This document shows positions 8,921-18,101 of a DNA stretch of 34,842 nucleotides, in pieces. Made by a program: the position numbers and the translations under genes. Numbering within the stretch: position 1 is the stretch's first letter; each line of letters starts with the position of its first letter. Below the pieces are notes generated by a model. The model made no database searches, was not told the DNA's origin, and worked only from the letters and a program-made list of their open reading frames with translations. Origin of the DNA: Prevotella sp. (lineage in GTDB: Bacteria; Bacteroidota; Bacteroidia; Bacteroidales; Bacteroidaceae); contig SUYH01000021.1 of the NCBI GenBank assembly GCA_015060535.1, forward strand, positions 1 through 34,842, written 5' to 3'.

Positions 8921-9097
8921 ATGGCAACAATTAAGATTAAGCAGATTAAGAGCAAGATCGGTTATCCCGTAGATCAGAAGCGCACCCTCGAGGCACTGGG
9001 TCTTCACAAGATTTCCCAGGTTGTTGAGAAGGAGGACAGTCCTGTTATCCGCGGTATGATTCGTAAGGTTCACCACTTGGTGGAAGTTATCGATTAA
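8921..9097 (+). CDS. rpmD: 50S ribosomal protein L30
   Basis: This short gene encodes 58 residues, [20 protein letters not shown]..., and ends VHHLVEVID. The block [16 protein letters not shown] and the later [14 protein letters not shown] are diagnostic of L30. The start is the only ATG, 15 bases after rpsE, and a GGAG-like GAGAACAG precedes it. L30 is absent from some bacterial lineages and is retained here between rpsE and rplO, its usual place. Confidence 0.96.
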   Translation: MATIKIKQIKSKIGYPVDQKRTLEALGLHKISQVVEKEDSPVIRGMIRKVHHLVEVID

Positions 9098-9127
9098 TTT
9101 AATCACAATTTTTAAATAGATACGATT

Positions 9128-9574
9128 ATGAAACTACATACTTTAAAACCAGCTGAGGGCTCTACTCACTCACGTCGTAGAATTGGCCGCGGACCAGGTT
9201 CTGGTCTCGGTGGTACCTCTACCCGTGGTCACAAGGGTGCCAAGGCTCGCTCAGGTTACAAGAAGAAGATTGGTTTCGAAGGTGGTCAGATGCCACTGCA
9301 GCGCCGTGTTCCGAAGTCTGGCTTCAAGAACATCAACCACAAGGAGTACTTTGCAGTTAATCTCTCTACCCTCCAGAAGCTGGCTGAGGAGAAGAACCTC
9401 ACCAAGATTGGCATTGCAGAGTTGGTAGCTGCCGGTCTGACCAATGGCAAGGAACTGGTGAAGATTCTCGGTAACGGTGAGTTGAAAGCAAAAGTAGACG
9501 TTGAAGCTAACGCATTCTCTAAGACTGCCGAGGAAGCAATCAAGGCAGTTGGTGGTAACGCAACAATTATCTAA
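9128..9574 (+). CDS. rplO: 50S ribosomal protein L15
   Basis: This 148-residue protein starts MKLHTLKPAEGSTHSRRRIGRGPGSGLGGTSTRGHKG, seen over residues 1-37, the glycine-rich extended arm of L15. The C-terminal domain contains LVAAGLTNGKELVKILGNGELKAKV. L15 is a late assembly protein deep in the large subunit. secY starts 9 bases downstream; this linkage is near universal. Confidence 0.98.
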   Translation: MKLHTLKPAEGSTHSRRRIGRGPGSGLGGTSTRGHKGAKARSGYKKKIGFEGGQMPLQRRVPKSGFKNINHKEYFAVNLSTLQKLAEEKNLTKIGIAELVAAGLTNGKELVKILGNGELKAKVDVEANAFSKTAEEAIKAVGGNATII

Positions 9575-9583
9575 TAGACGACA

Positions 9584-10927
9584 ATGAAGAAGTTAATAGA
9601 GACACTGAAGAACATTTGGAAGATTGAGGATCTGCGTCAGCGTATCCTTATTACGCTTCTGTTCGTAGCGATTTACCGTTTCGGTTCATTCGTAGTACTT
9701 CCAGGTATCAATCCAGCCCTGTTGGACAAGCTGCAGTCGCAGACTGCCGGCGGTCTGATGTCGCTGCTTGACATGTTCTCCGGTGGTGCATTCTCCAACG
9801 CATCTATCTTTGCGCTTGGAATCATGCCTTACATCTCTGCTTCTATCGTTATGCAGCTCCTCGCTGTTGCTGTGCCTTATTTCCAGAAGATGCAGCGCGA
9901 GGGTGAGAGCGGCCGCAAGAAGATTATGACTTATACTCGGTACCTGACAGTAGCTATTCTGCTGTTCCAGGCACCGAGCTATCTCATCAATCTGAAGATG
10001 CAGGCTGGTGCTGCCTTGGCAACAGGTATCAGTTGGTCGGTATTCGTATTCCCCGCCACGATTATCCTGGCTGCCGGCAGTATGTTCATCCTCTGGCTTG
10101 GAGAACGCATTACGGATAAGGGCATAGGTAATGGTATCTCGCTGATCATTATGATTGGTATTATTGCACGCCTTCCCCAGGCGTTCATCCAGGAGGTAAC
10201 CTCTCGTTTCACCGCCATCACTGGTGGTGGTCTGGTGATGTTCCTCGTTGAGATCATCATTCTCTATGCAGTTGTTTGTGCAGCTATCGTTTTGGTACAG
10301 GGTGTCCGCAAGGTGCCCGTACAGTATGCAAAGCGTCTTGTAGGCAACCAGCAGTACGGTGGTGCCCGTCAGTATATTCCTCTGAAGCTCTTCGCAGCTA
10401 ATGTGATGCCTATCATCTTTGCTCAGGCACTGATGTTTATTCCCCTGGCATTCGTTCAGTATGCAGCTCCCGAGAATGCAAACTGGTTTGTTCGTTCCAT
10501 GCTTGATCATCATAGCTGGACTTACAACATCATCTTTGCTCTGCTGATTATCGCATTCACCTATTTCTATACTGCTATCACGCTCAACCCCACTCAGATG
10601 GCTGAGGATATGAAGCGCAACAATGGCTTTATCCCTGGCATCAAGCCTGGTAAGCCGACAGCCGACTTTATTGACACCGTGATGTCACGCATCACGCTGC
10701 CTGGTTCGCTGTTCATCGCTTTCATCGCCATCATGCCTGCTTTGGCAGGACTGTTGAACGTGCAGGATGCTTTCTCTCAGTTCTTCGGCGGAACTTCTCT
10801 GCTGATTCTTGTTGGTGTTGTGCTTGACACGCTCCAGCAGATTGAGAGCCATCTGCTCATGCGCCACTACGACGGTCTGCTCAATTCTGGCCGTATCCAC
10901 GGACGTGGCGGAGTGAGTGCCTACTAA
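9584..10927 (+). CDS. secY: Protein translocase subunit SecY
   Basis: SecY is the channel-forming subunit of the SecYEG translocon in the inner membrane. The 447-residue protein is highly hydrophobic, with the expected ten membrane helices. It carries the family signatures PGINPALLDKL, the second-helix region GIMPYISASIVMQLL (about residues 80-94) and the cytoplasmic loop YTAITLNPTQMAEDMKRNNGFIPGIKPG (about 325-352, read in pieces), which binds SecA and ribosomes. It lies between rplO and map. The adk gene often found after secY in other phyla is instead at 28083 here. Confidence 0.98.
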   Translation: MKKLIETLKNIWKIEDLRQRILITLLFVAIYRFGSFVVLPGINPALLDKLQSQTAGGLMSLLDMFSGGAFSNASIFALGIMPYISASIVMQLLAVAVPYFQKMQREGESGRKKIMTYTRYLTVAILLFQAPSYLINLKMQAGAALATGISWSVFVFPATIILAAGSMFILWLGERITDKGIGNGISLIIMIGIIARLPQAFIQEVTSRFTAITGGGLVMFLVEIIILYAVVCAAIVLVQGVRKVPVQYAKRLVGNQQYGGARQYIPLKLFAANVMPIIFAQALMFIPLAFVQYAAPENANWFVRSMLDHHSWTYNIIFALLIIAFTYFYTAITLNPTQMAEDMKRNNGFIPGIKPGKPTADFIDTVMSRITLPGSLFIAFIAIMPALAGLLNVQDAFSQFFGGTSLLILVGVVLDTLQQIESHLLMRHYDGLLNSGRIHGRGGVSAY

Positions 10928-10933
10928 GTCAGT

Positions 10934-11737
10934 ATGAAGATATTTCTGAAGACTGAAGACGAAATCGAGCTGATGCGTCAGGCCAACCAACTTGTTGGTA
11001 AGACTCTTGGCGAATTAGCAAAACATATCAAGCCTGGCGTAACGACCCTCCAGTTGGATCATATTGCCGACGAGTTTATTCGCGACAATGGAGCAATTCC
11101 TACTTTCAAGGGTTTCCCCAATCCCTATGGAGGGCCGTTCCCTGCCAGCATCTGCACCTCGGTGAATGAAGCCGTAGTACACGGAGTGCCCAATGCAACA
11201 ACTGTACTGAAGGACGGCGACATTATCTCCATCGACTGTGGAACGCTGCTCAACGGCTTTTGCGGTGACTCCTGTTACACGTTTTGTGTCGGTGAGGTCA
11301 GCCCTGAGGTCAAGGAGTTGCTCCGCATCACGAAGGAATCTCTTTATAAGGGTATCGAGCAGGCAGTGGCAGGCCACCATCTGGGTGATATCAGTAGTGC
11401 TGTCCAGGACCACTGTGAAGCCCATGGTTACGGTGTCGTTCGTGAACTGACAGGTCATGGTATTGGCCGTGAGATGCATGAAGACCCACAGGTGCCCAAT
11501 TATGGTCATCGCGGCAATGGCATCATGTTGAAAGCTAATATGTGTATTGCTATCGAGCCGATGATCACCATGGGAAAGCGAGATATCTACCTCGACGCTA
11601 ACGACCGTTGGACGGTACGTACGCGCGATGGTAAGCCCGCAGCCCATTTTGAGCACACGCTGGCCGTCCGTAAGGGCAAGGCAGAGATTCTTTCTTCGTT
11701 TGAGGAAGTAGAGATTATTGAAGGCAAATTATATTAG
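10934..11737 (+). CDS. map: Type I methionine aminopeptidase
   Basis: The enzyme removes the initiator Met from new proteins in the cytoplasm. All five metal ligands of the pita-bread fold can be placed in the 267-residue product: Asp101, Asp112, His175, Glu208 and Glu240. The substrate His83 (VVHGVPN) is also present. The short N-terminus without an extension is typical of bacterial type Ia enzymes. It sits 6 bases after secY, and infA follows after a single base, so export, Met removal and initiation genes are co-transcribed. Confidence 0.98.
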   Translation: MKIFLKTEDEIELMRQANQLVGKTLGELAKHIKPGVTTLQLDHIADEFIRDNGAIPTFKGFPNPYGGPFPASICTSVNEAVVHGVPNATTVLKDGDIISIDCGTLLNGFCGDSCYTFCVGEVSPEVKELLRITKESLYKGIEQAVAGHHLGDISSAVQDHCEAHGYGVVRELTGHGIGREMHEDPQVPNYGHRGNGIMLKANMCIAIEPMITMGKRDIYLDANDRWTVRTRDGKPAAHFEHTLAVRKGKAEILSSFEEVEIIEGKLY

Positions 11738-11738
11738 T

Positions 11739-11957
11739 ATGGCAAAACAAGGCGCTATTGAGCAAGACGGAACTATTGTGGAGGCATTATCTAATGCCAT
11801 GTTCCGAGTAGAGTTAGAGAATGGAGTGCCCATCATCGCTCACATTTCCGGGAAGATGCGTATGCACTACATCAAGATCCTGCCCGGCGACAAGGTGAAG
11901 GTAGAGATGAGCCCCTACGACCTGACAAAAGGACGAATTGTATTTAGATACAAATAA
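11739..11957 (+). CDS. infA: Translation initiation factor IF-1
   Basis: This 72-residue OB-fold protein starts [29 protein letters not shown] and contains the signature [22 protein letters not shown]-1 occupies the A site during initiation and supports IF-2 and IF-3. The frame is open upstream to 11718 inside map, but the ATG at 11739, one base after the map stop, matches the family start. Confidence 0.97.
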   Translation: MAKQGAIEQDGTIVEALSNAMFRVELENGVPIIAHISGKMRMHYIKILPGDKVKVEMSPYDLTKGRIVFRYK

Positions 11958-11971
11958 TTAGGTTTATTATT

Positions 11972-12088
11972 ATGAAGACAAGAGCATCATTGAAGAAGCG
12001 CACCCCCGATTGCAAGATTGTACGTCGCAAGGGTCGTCTGTTCGTTATCAACAAGAAGAACCCCAAGTATAAGATGCGTCAGGGTTGA
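11972..12088 (+). CDS. rpmJ: 50S ribosomal protein L36, zinc-free form
   Basis: This short gene encodes 38 residues, starting [20 protein letters not shown] and ending YKMRQG. L36 normally binds zinc through three Cys and one His. Here only one Cys (Cys14) is left, and the other positions carry Asn or Lys and Tyr (INKKNPKYK), so the protein cannot form the usual site. This is the form seen in other Bacteroidales as far as I recall. It lies 14 bases after infA, and a 114-base gap follows. Confidence 0.95.
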   Translation: MKTRASLKKRTPDCKIVRRKGRLFVINKKNPKYKMRQG

Positions 12089-12139
12089 TTTTTATGTTAA
12101 ATAAGCATAAAAGGGTAGTGGAATATCAGAAATTCTACG

Positions 12140-12175
12140 TACCTTTGCATGCTTTTTAGCGAAAATTCGAATTTT
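12140..12175 (+). promoter_or_regulatory. Putative internal promoter and palindrome before rpsM
   Basis: The 114-base gap between rpmJ and rpsM holds TACCTTTG at 12140-12147, which fits TAnnTTTG, and a perfect 14-base palindrome, AAAATTCGAATTTT, at 12162-12175. No clear -33 TTTG is visible. If active, the promoter would let the alpha part (rpsM, rpsK, rpsD, rpoA, rplQ) be transcribed separately with a leader of about 50 bases containing the palindrome. The rest of the gap is A/T-rich without other visible signals. Confidence 0.45.
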
Positions 12176-12202
12176 AACTTTATTATTTTTTTAGTTTAAC
12201 AA

Positions 12203-12583
12203 ATGGCAATAAGAATTGTTGGAGTAGATTTGCCCCAGGAGAAGCGTGGCGAAATCGCATTGACCTATATCTATGGTATTGGTCGAAGTAGTTCAGCAAA
12301 GATTTTGGACAAGGCCGGCGTGAGCCGCGACCTGAAAGTCAACGAATGGAGTGACGACCAGGCAGCTAAGATCCGTGAAATCATCGGCGCTGAATTCAAA
12401 GTAGAAGGTGATCTCCGCAGTGAGATCCAGTTGAACATCAAGCGACTGATGGATATTGGTTGCTATCGTGGAGTCCGTCATCGTAACGGTCTGCCCGTAC
12501 GTGGTCAGAGCACCAAGAACAATGCTCGTACCCGTAAAGGTAAGAAGAAGACTGTTGCAAACAAGAAGAAGGCCACGAAGTAA
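12203..12583 (+). CDS. rpsM: 30S ribosomal protein S13
   Basis: This 126-residue protein starts [27 protein letters not shown] and has the C-terminal signature [28 protein letters not shown]13 lies in the small-subunit head and contacts L5 and P-site tRNA through its basic tail. It opens the alpha part of the cluster. A repeated heptamer fills the 31 bases before rpsK. Confidence 0.98.
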   Translation: MAIRIVGVDLPQEKRGEIALTYIYGIGRSSSAKILDKAGVSRDLKVNEWSDDQAAKIREIIGAEFKVEGDLRSEIQLNIKRLMDIGCYRGVRHRNGLPVRGQSTKNNARTRKGKKKTVANKKKATK

Positions 12584-12614
12584 GTTTAAAGTTTAAGGTT
12601 TAAAGTTTAAAGTT
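12583..12614 (+). repeat. Tandem heptamer (A/G)GTTTAA between rpsM and rpsK
   Basis: Four copies of RGTTTAA, starting at 12583, 12590, 12597 and 12604, and a partial fifth (AGTT) fill the gap exactly up to the rpsK start codon at 12615. The first shares its A with the rpsM stop. The array is A/T-rich and unlike the flanking codons. Its function is unknown; it may be slippage-prone and could change spacing before rpsK. Confidence 0.85.
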
Positions 12615-13004
12615 ATGGCAAAGAAAACAGTCACTTCAAAGAAGAGAAACGTGAAGGTTACCGCTATTGGTCAGCTCCACGTACACAGTTCTTTTAATAA
12701 TATTATTGTATCACTCGCCAACGACGAGGGTCAGGTTATCTCTTGGTCTTCTGCTGGTAAGATGGGCTTCCGTGGTTCTAAGAAGAACACTCCGTATGCA
12801 GCCCAGATGGCCGCTGAGGATTGCGCTAAGGTCGCTTTCGACCTCGGTCTGCGTAAGGTGAAGGCCTATGTGAAGGGTCCCGGTAATGGACGTGAGTCTG
12901 CTATCCGTGCCTGCCATGGAGCCGGTATTGAGGTTATCGAGATTGTAGACGTTACGCCACTGCCACACAATGGCTGCCGTCCTCCCAAGCGTCGTCGTGT
13001 TTAA
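12615..13004 (+). CDS. rpsK: 30S ribosomal protein S11
   Basis: This 129-residue protein contains the S11 blocks [38 protein letters not shown] and the C-terminal signature [18 protein letters not shown]11 forms the platform around the mRNA exit channel with S7 and S18. Length is normal. The sequence before its start is the heptamer repeat, so no Shine-Dalgarno sequence is present. Confidence 0.98.
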   Translation: MAKKTVTSKKRNVKVTAIGQLHVHSSFNNIIVSLANDEGQVISWSSAGKMGFRGSKKNTPYAAQMAAEDCAKVAFDLGLRKVKAYVKGPGNGRESAIRACHGAGIEVIEIVDVTPLPHNGCRPPKRRRV

Positions 13005-13028
13005 TCATTAGCAATTTATTTTAGAATT

Positions 13029-13637
13029 ATGGCAAAATATATTGGACCGAAATCAAAAATTGCCCGCCGATTTGGAGAAGCCATCTTCGGCCCGGACAAA
13101 GTTTTGTCCCGTAGGAACTTCCCCCCGGGACAGCATGGCAACAACCGTCGCCGCAAGCAGTCGGAGTATGCTGTCATGTTGGCAGAGAAGCAGAAGGCTA
13201 AGTACACCTATGGTGTTCTTGAGCGCCAGTTCCGTAATTTGTTTGAGAAGGCCGCTAAAGCTGAGGGTATCACCGGTGAGGTGCTGCTTCAGTTGCTCGA
13301 GAGCCGTCTTGACAACGTAGTGTTCCGTTTGGGCCTTGCTCCCACGCGTGCCGCTGCACGTCAGTTGGTAGGCCACAAGCATATTGTTGTTGACGGACAG
13401 GTAGTGAATATTCCTTCTTATCAGGTAAAGCCTGGTCAGATTGTTGGTGTTCGTGAGAAGGCCAAGTCACTCGAGGTTATCGAGGCTGCTCTTGCTGGTT
13501 TTAACCACAGCAAATATCCCTGGATTGAGTGGGACGAGCAGACCAAGAGCGGTAAGTTCCTGCACCTGCCCGAGCGTGCCGACATCCCTGAGAATATTAA
13601 GGAACAGTCAATCGTTGAGTTGTACTCTAAGAACTAA
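13029..13637 (+). CDS. rpsD: 30S ribosomal protein S4
   Basis: This 202-residue protein contains the S4 RNA-binding domain ([33 protein letters not shown], about residues 96-128, read in pieces). The N-terminal part lacks the Cys cluster of zinc-binding S4, so this is the zinc-free form. S4 starts small-subunit assembly and helps decode accurately. In E. coli it represses the alpha operon; the site is not recognisable here. It precedes rpoA by 14 bases. Confidence 0.98.
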   Translation: MAKYIGPKSKIARRFGEAIFGPDKVLSRRNFPPGQHGNNRRRKQSEYAVMLAEKQKAKYTYGVLERQFRNLFEKAAKAEGITGEVLLQLLESRLDNVVFRLGLAPTRAAARQLVGHKHIVVDGQVVNIPSYQVKPGQIVGVREKAKSLEVIEAALAGFNHSKYPWIEWDEQTKSGKFLHLPERADIPENIKEQSIVELYSKN

Positions 13638-13651
13638 AATCATTTAAATTA

Positions 13652-14644
13652 ATGGCGATATTAGCATTTCAAAAACCTGATAAAGTCGTAATGTTGGAGG
13701 CTTCGGACAAGTTCGGCAAGTTCGAATTCCGTCCTTTGGAGCCTGGTTTCGGCGTTACTATTGGTAATGCCCTGCGCCGCATACTTCTTTCATCGCTTGA
13801 GGGTTATGCCATCAACACCATCCGCATTGCTGGTGTTGAGCATGAATTCTCATCAGTACCTGGTGTTAAGGAAGATGTTACCAACATTATCTTGAACCTG
13901 AAGCAAGTTCGGTTCAAGCAAGTAGTGGAAGAATTCGAGAACGAGAAAGTCTCCATCACTGTCGAGAATTCTACCGAGTTTAAAGCCGGTGATATAGGCA
14001 AGTATCTGACTGGATTTGAAGTGTTAAATCCCGATTTGGTGATTTGTCATTTAGATTCCAAAGCTTCGATGCAGATTGACCTGACTATCAACAAAGGTCG
14101 CGGCTATGTTCCCGCTGATGAGAATCGCGAGTTCTGCACCGACGTCAATGTGATAGCCATTGACTCAATCTACACCCCAATCCGCAACGTTAAGTACAGC
14201 GTAGAGCCCTATCGTGTTGAGCAGAAGACCGACTACGATAAGCTCGTGTTGGAGGTAACGACGGATGGTTCCATACACCCGAAGGACGCCTTGAAAGAGG
14301 CTGCCAAGATCCTCATTTACCACTTCATGCTCTTCTCCGACGAGAAGATCACACTGGAGAACAATGACGTCGATGGCAACCAGGAGTTCGACGAGGAAGT
14401 ACTGCACATGCGTCAGTTGCTCAAGACCAAGTTGGTTGACATGAATCTCTCAGTTCGTGCCCTCAACTGTCTGAAGGCTGCCGATGTTGAGACCCTTGGC
14501 GATCTCGTACAGTACAACAAGACCGATCTCCTCAAGTTCCGTAACTTCGGTAAGAAATCGCTCACTGAGCTTGATGATTTGCTCGAGAGTCTGAATCTGT
14601 CGTTTGGAACCGATATTTCAAAATACAAACTTGATAAAGAGTAA
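13652..14644 (+). CDS. rpoA: DNA-directed RNA polymerase subunit alpha
   Basis: This 330-residue protein has the alpha N-terminal dimerisation domain ([22 protein letters not shown], about residues 31-52, read in pieces) and, after a linker, the C-terminal domain ([21 protein letters not shown], then [14 protein letters not shown], about 266-310). The Arg used in E. coli for UP-element DNA contact is conserved in LSVRALNCL. The alpha dimer starts assembly of the polymerase core. It is co-transcribed with S13, S11, S4 and L17 as in most bacteria. Confidence 0.98.
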   Translation: MAILAFQKPDKVVMLEASDKFGKFEFRPLEPGFGVTIGNALRRILLSSLEGYAINTIRIAGVEHEFSSVPGVKEDVTNIILNLKQVRFKQVVEEFENEKVSITVENSTEFKAGDIGKYLTGFEVLNPDLVICHLDSKASMQIDLTINKGRGYVPADENREFCTDVNVIAIDSIYTPIRNVKYSVEPYRVEQKTDYDKLVLEVTTDGSIHPKDALKEAAKILIYHFMLFSDEKITLENNDVDGNQEFDEEVLHMRQLLKTKLVDMNLSVRALNCLKAADVETLGDLVQYNKTDLLKFRNFGKKSLTELDDLLESLNLSFGTDISKYKLDKE

Positions 14645-14652
14645 AAACAAAA

Positions 14653-15168
14653 ATGAGACACGGAAAGAAATTCAATCATCTGGGCCGTACTGCTGATCAC
14701 CGCCGTGCCATGCTTGCCAACATGGCCATCTCGCTGATCATGCACAAAAGAATCACTACGACCCTCGCCAAGGCAAAGGCACTTAAGAAATATGTTGAGC
14801 CCCTCATCACGCGCTCAAAGGACGACAGCACTAACAGCCGTCGTGTAGTATTCAGCTATCTGCAGAACAAGGAAGCCCTGAAAGAGCTCTTTGGCCCTGT
14901 AGCCCAGAAGGTAGGCGACCGTCCCGGTGGCTATACCCGCATCATCAAGCTCGGAAGCCGTCAGGGCGACGCTGCTGACATCGCTTTCATCGAGCTCGTT
15001 GACTTCGATGAGAACATGCTCAAGACTCCTAAGGCAGAGAAGAAGACTCGTCGTTCGCGCAAGGCCGCTCCTAAGGCAGAGGCTCCCGCTGCCGAGGCTG
15101 CTGCTCCCGCTGTAGAGGAGGCACCTGCCGCAGAGGCACCTGCTGCTGAAGAGGCTAAGGCTGAGTAA
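14653..15168 (+). CDS. rplQ: 50S ribosomal protein L17 with Ala/Glu/Pro-rich tail
   Basis: The first 118 or so residues are normal L17: [20 protein letters not shown] at the start and [24 protein letters not shown] later. L17 binds near the tunnel exit on the large subunit. The protein is 171 residues because of a tail of about 50, first basic ([12 protein letters not shown]) and then Ala/Glu/Pro-rich, probably disordered. Long tails of this type are known in Bacteroidetes L17. The gene ends the cluster; a terminator lies 26 bases downstream. Confidence 0.97.
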   Translation: MRHGKKFNHLGRTADHRRAMLANMAISLIMHKRITTTLAKAKALKKYVEPLITRSKDDSTNSRRVVFSYLQNKEALKELFGPVAQKVGDRPGGYTRIIKLGSRQGDAADIAFIELVDFDENMLKTPKAEKKTRRSRKAAPKAEAPAAEAAAPAVEEAPAAEAPAAEEAKAE

Positions 15169-15193
15169 TATTTCGATTGAAATCCCAATAGGG

Positions 15194-15230
15194 TGGGATG
15201 CTGCACGTGGTGTGGCATCCCATTTTTTTT
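15194..15230 (+). terminator. Rho-independent terminator of the ribosomal cluster
   Basis: TGGGATGC (15194-15201) and GCATCCCA (15215-15222) form an 8-base-pair stem with a 13-base loop, followed directly by eight T (15223-15230). It sits 26 bases after the rplQ stop and closes the whole cluster. Confidence 0.9.
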
Positions 15231-15239
15231 GATGAAATA

Positions 15240-15272
15240 GGGAATTTCCTCTCGCTTTTTCGGGAAATTCCC
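15240..15272. repeat. Perfect 10-base inverted repeat before the lipoprotein promoter
   Basis: GGGAATTTCC (15240-15249) is repeated inverted as GGAAATTCCC (15263-15272), with centres 23 bases apart, about two helical turns. It ends one base before the TTG of the -33 box at 15274. The position suggests an operator for a dimeric regulator. A hairpin in the RNA is less likely to matter because transcription probably begins downstream. Confidence 0.6.
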
Positions 15273-15273
15273 C

Positions 15274-15303
15274 TTGAAGCTAACCGGAAACTTCTTATCT
15301 TTG
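15274..15303 (+). promoter_or_regulatory. Putative promoter of the glycine-zipper lipoprotein gene
   Basis: TTG at 15274-15276, a 19-base spacer and TATCTTTG at 15296-15303 fit the Bacteroidetes promoter pattern. Transcription would start about 20 bases before the start codon. It follows the ribosomal terminator, so the gene has its own control. Confidence 0.7.
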
Positions 15304-15330
15304 CACTGTGAAATCTAAGAAGTAATGGTT

Positions 15331-16119
15331 ATGAAGAAGATTGCATTGATATTAATGAGTAGTATGTTGCTGATGAGTAGCTGCGGTACATACACTGGTG
15401 AAGGAGCTGCTACAGGCGCTGCCTTCGGTTCTATCTTAGGTTCAGCCATAGGAGGCATTTCCGGCGGATGGCGTGGTCATGACATCGGAACCATCGTGGG
15501 TATGGCAGGTGGCGCCGCTATCGGTGCAGCCGTAGGTGCTGCTGCCGATCAGCAAGAGCAGAAGAAATATGAAGCCTATCAGCGTGACCGTTATGGCTAT
15601 CAGCGTGGCAAAAGTGGCTATGACAACGACCGTTACGGCAATGGAAACTATAGTAGCAGTGACGACAGTGGTTTTGATGCCACCAATAGCGGTGACGACC
15701 GTATCACGTTTGATGGGGCAGGACCACAGGGTCAGCGTTCCAAGGTGGAGTCTATCCGTATGACATCTCCCCAGATAGAGATTCGTAATGCCCGCTTTAT
15801 AGATGGTGACAACAACGGTGTGATGTGTCCTGGCGAGGAGTGTCGCGTCGTGTTTGAGGTGATGAACCGCTCAGCTGTGACGATCTATGATATCCAGCCC
15901 ACTGTGACCGATGTGTCAGGCAATAAACATATCCAGATATCGCCCAACCTGCATGTGGAGAGCATTGCTCCCAATAGCGGCATACGCTATACCGCTACGA
16001 TCTTACCTGATAAGAAATTGAAAGATGGGGAGGTCGTTATTCAGATGGGTGTGAAACAGGGTAATCAGGAGATGGCTGCCCAGACGAAGGAGATCATTGT
16101 TCAGACTCGGAAGCGGTAG
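15331..16119 (+). CDS. Glycine-zipper lipoprotein with C-terminal beta-sandwich-like domain
   Basis: This 262-residue protein has a lipoprotein signal ([18 protein letters not shown], lipid Cys18). An ATG two codons upstream (15325) is possible but less likely. Residues 19-75 are a glycine zipper ([18 protein letters not shown]...[13 protein letters not shown]), of the type that packs in membranes in OmpA/Rcp-like lipoproteins. A Tyr/Gly/Asp/Ser-rich linker, about 76-130, follows. The C-terminal 120 residues ([23 protein letters not shown], then a strand-rich part) resemble CARDB/Ig-like folds, but I cannot name the family. The 3' end overlaps the convergent rlpA-like gene by 26 bases. The likely place is the inner leaflet of the outer membrane; function unknown. 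Confidence 0.85.
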   Translation: MKKIALILMSSMLLMSSCGTYTGEGAATGAAFGSILGSAIGGISGGWRGHDIGTIVGMAGGAAIGAAVGAAADQQEQKKYEAYQRDRYGYQRGKSGYDNDRYGNGNYSSSDDSGFDATNSGDDRITFDGAGPQGQRSKVESIRMTSPQIEIRNARFIDGDNNGVMCPGEECRVVFEVMNRSAVTIYDIQPTVTDVSGNKHIQISPNLHVESIAPNSGIRYTATILPDKKLKDGEVVIQMGVKQGNQEMAAQTKEIIVQTRKR

Positions 16120-16585
16120 TAGCCTTCAGGTCTTTCCAGAACGGCACCATGCCGGGAGCACCTTCGTTGGTCTCCAAATCCAGTTCCGGAATCTCAATCT
16201 CATCAGTGGGTTGGAAAGGAACGATGAAACTGCTGGCCTTTTGTACGACAACCATTGCTACACCTTGAGAGAGGATACCCAGTTCCTTGGCAGCTCGCCA
16301 TGACAGGTCGATAATGCGACCACGGACAAATGGTCCACGGTCGGTCACTTTCACAATGACGCTACGCCCGTTGGCGGGGTTATACACCATGAGTTTGGTG
16401 CCAAAGGGATAGCTGCGGTGGGCACATGTCAGACTGTCCGGATGCAGCCGTTCACCGCTGGCCGTCTTGCGACCGAAGAGTTTCCTGGAATAGAAAGAGG
16501 CTTTGCCCCTCTGCTGCTTTTGGGCTTGCAGAGGGGTAAAACCTATTAAGGCGAATGTTATGATGAGGATAATCTTATACAACAC
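16094..16585 (-). CDS. RlpA-like septal ring lytic transglycosylase family protein
   Basis: This 163-residue secreted protein has an N-terminal signal peptide (about residues 1-21, ending LQAQ). A single RlpA-type double-psi beta-barrel domain follows: [22 protein letters not shown], then [15 protein letters not shown]. Asp82 in TDRGPF matches the catalytic Asp of RlpA, which in Pseudomonas cuts naked glycan strands at septa. No SPOR domain follows, so septal targeting is not evident. The start is GTG at 16585, overlapping the end of gdhA by 11 bases, which suggests translational coupling. The 3' end overlaps the convergent lipoprotein gene. The short tail after residue 118 is acidic and of unknown use. 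Confidence 0.88.
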   Translation of the reverse strand: MLYKIILIITFALIGFTPLQAQKQQRGKASFYSRKLFGRKTASGERLHPDSLTCAHRSYPFGTKLMVYNPANGRSVIVKVTDRGPFVRGRIIDLSWRAAKELGILSQGVAMVVVQKASSFIVPFQPTDEIEIPELDLETNEGAPGMVPFWKDLKATTASESEQ

Positions 16586-17915
16586 CTTGTGCTAACATTG
16601 CTTTGGCAACTTTCATGAATCCGGCTACATTGGCACCCTTCACGTAGTTGATGTAGCCATCGGGCTGCTTGCCGTACTTGACGCACTGCTCATGGATGCC
16701 CGACATGATCTGGTGCAGACGCTGGTCTACCTCTTCTGCCGTCCAAGCCATACGCATCGAGTTCTGCGTCATCTCTAGTCCACTCGTTGCTACGCCACCA
16801 GCATTGACGGCCTTGCCTGGAGCAAACAGCTGACCCGCAGCCAGGAACTTATCGACAGCCTCGGCGGTGCATCCCATGTTCGACACCTCAGCGACACATA
16901 GCGGCTTCTGAGCCAGTATCTTGTCGGCATCAGCACCATTCAGCTCGTTCTGCGTAGCACAGGGCAGGTAGATATCAGCCTTCTGCTCCCAAGGCTTCTT
17001 GCCAGCGTAGAAGGTTGCACCATCGAACTCCTCGGCATAGGGCTCACAGACATCGTTACCCGATGCGCGCAGTTCCAGCATGTATTCTATTTTCTCGTCG
17101 TCTAGACCGGCAGGGTCGTAGATGTAACCGTCGGGACCGCTGATGGTGATTACCTTGGCGCCCAGCTCGGTAGCCTTCTTGGCAGCACCCCAGGCCACAT
17201 TGCCGAAGCCTGACAGGGCTACCGTCTTGCCCTTGATGTCAAGACCATGTGTCTTCATCATGTGGTTGACAAAGTAGAGTGCACCATAACCCGTAGCCTC
17301 CGGGCGCAGGATAGAACCGCCCCATTCTATGCCCTTGCCCGTCAGTGTGGCACCATGGAACTGGCTGGTCACCTTCTTATACATACCGAACAGATAGCCA
17401 ATCTCACGTCCTCCTACGCCGATGTCGCCAGCAGGCACGTCCATGTCGGGACCAATCACCTTGTACAATTCGCACATGAAGGCCTGGCAGAAGCGCATTA
17501 CCTCATTGTCGCTCTTGCCGCGGATGCTGAAATCGCTACCACCCTTACCGCCACCCATAGGCAGTGTGGTCAGTGCGTTCTTGAAGGTCTGCTCGAAGCC
17601 AAGGAACTTCAAGATGCTCAGGTTTACTGATGGATGGAAACGCAGGCCTCCTTTATACGGACCAATGGCTGAGTTGAACTGAACACGATAGCCGATGTTC
17701 ACCTGAACCTCGCCCTTGTCGTCAACCCAGGGCACACGGAACGTAGTGATACGCTCGGGCTCCACCAGTCGCTCGATAATCTTAGCCTTCTCAAACTCAG
17801 GATGTTGATTGTACACATCCTCGATAGAAACCAACACTTCTCTTACTGCTTGCAGGAACTCTGCCTCGCCTGGGTGTTTCTGCTCCAGGCCTTGCATGAT
17901 TTTTTCAACGTTCAT
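16575..17915 (-). CDS. gdhA: NADP-type glutamate dehydrogenase
   Basis: The enzyme joins ammonium to 2-oxoglutarate to form glutamate, the main ammonium assimilation route in rumen and gut Prevotella. The 446-residue length is that of the hexameric small type. The catalytic region is intact: Lys88 (GPYKGGLRF), Lys124 ([11 protein letters not shown]) and Asp164 ([14 protein letters not shown]). The nucleotide fold begins at [17 protein letters not shown] rather than NAD use is judged from overall similarity to the GdhA branch and is not proved by one residue. A promoter lies on the minus strand at 17968-17998, and the rlpA-like gene is coupled downstream. Confidence 0.96.
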   Translation of the reverse strand: MNVEKIMQGLEQKHPGEAEFLQAVREVLVSIEDVYNQHPEFEKAKIIERLVEPERITTFRVPWVDDKGEVQVNIGYRVQFNSAIGPYKGGLRFHPSVNLSILKFLGFEQTFKNALTTLPMGGGKGGSDFSIRGKSDNEVMRFCQAFMCELYKVIGPDMDVPAGDIGVGGREIGYLFGMYKKVTSQFHGATLTGKGIEWGGSILRPEATGYGALYFVNHMMKTHGLDIKGKTVALSGFGNVAWGAAKKATELGAKVITISGPDGYIYDPAGLDDEKIEYMLELRASGNDVCEPYAEEFDGATFYAGKKPWEQKADIYLPCATQNELNGADADKILAQKPLCVAEVSNMGCTAEAVDKFLAAGQLFAPGKAVNAGGVATSGLEMTQNSMRMAWTAEEVDQRLHQIMSGIHEQCVKYGKQPDGYINYVKGANVAGFMKVAKAMLAQGVV

Positions 17916-17967
17916 AGTATCGTTATTTATAGTTCTATAATATGGTCAATGTGTTATTATCACAACG

Positions 17968-17998
17968 CAAAAATAGGAACTTTTATTCAAATGACCAA
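17968..17998 (-). promoter_or_regulatory. Putative gdhA promoter
   Basis: Read on the minus strand, TTG (17998-17996), a 20-base spacer and TATTTTTG (17975-17968) fit the Bacteroidetes consensus well. The start codon is 53 bases downstream. The region up to 18070 also separates gdhA from the divergent gene at 18102. Confidence 0.7.
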
Positions 17999-18070
17999 GA
18001 AATTCATGGAATATTTTGCGTAAAAGGTTACATTTTGTTAAATACGCACGTGCAATTCACGCTATTTTAC

Positions 18071-18078
18071 TATCTTTG
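18071..18078 (+). promoter_or_regulatory. Putative promoter (-7 box) of the 1002-residue ATP-grasp protein gene
   Basis: TATCTTTG fits TAnnTTTG, 24 bases before the start codon. No TTG is found 19-21 bases upstream, so the -33 part is weak. GCACGTGC, a small palindrome, lies at 18046-18053 where the -33 box would be and could be a regulator site. Confidence 0.55.
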
Positions 18079-18101
18079 TGCCCTAAAGATAGAACGACTA
18101 C

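Noticed and set aside
12583..12614. CRISPR array
   Set aside because: The repeat unit is 7 bases without spacers, too short and contiguous for CRISPR.
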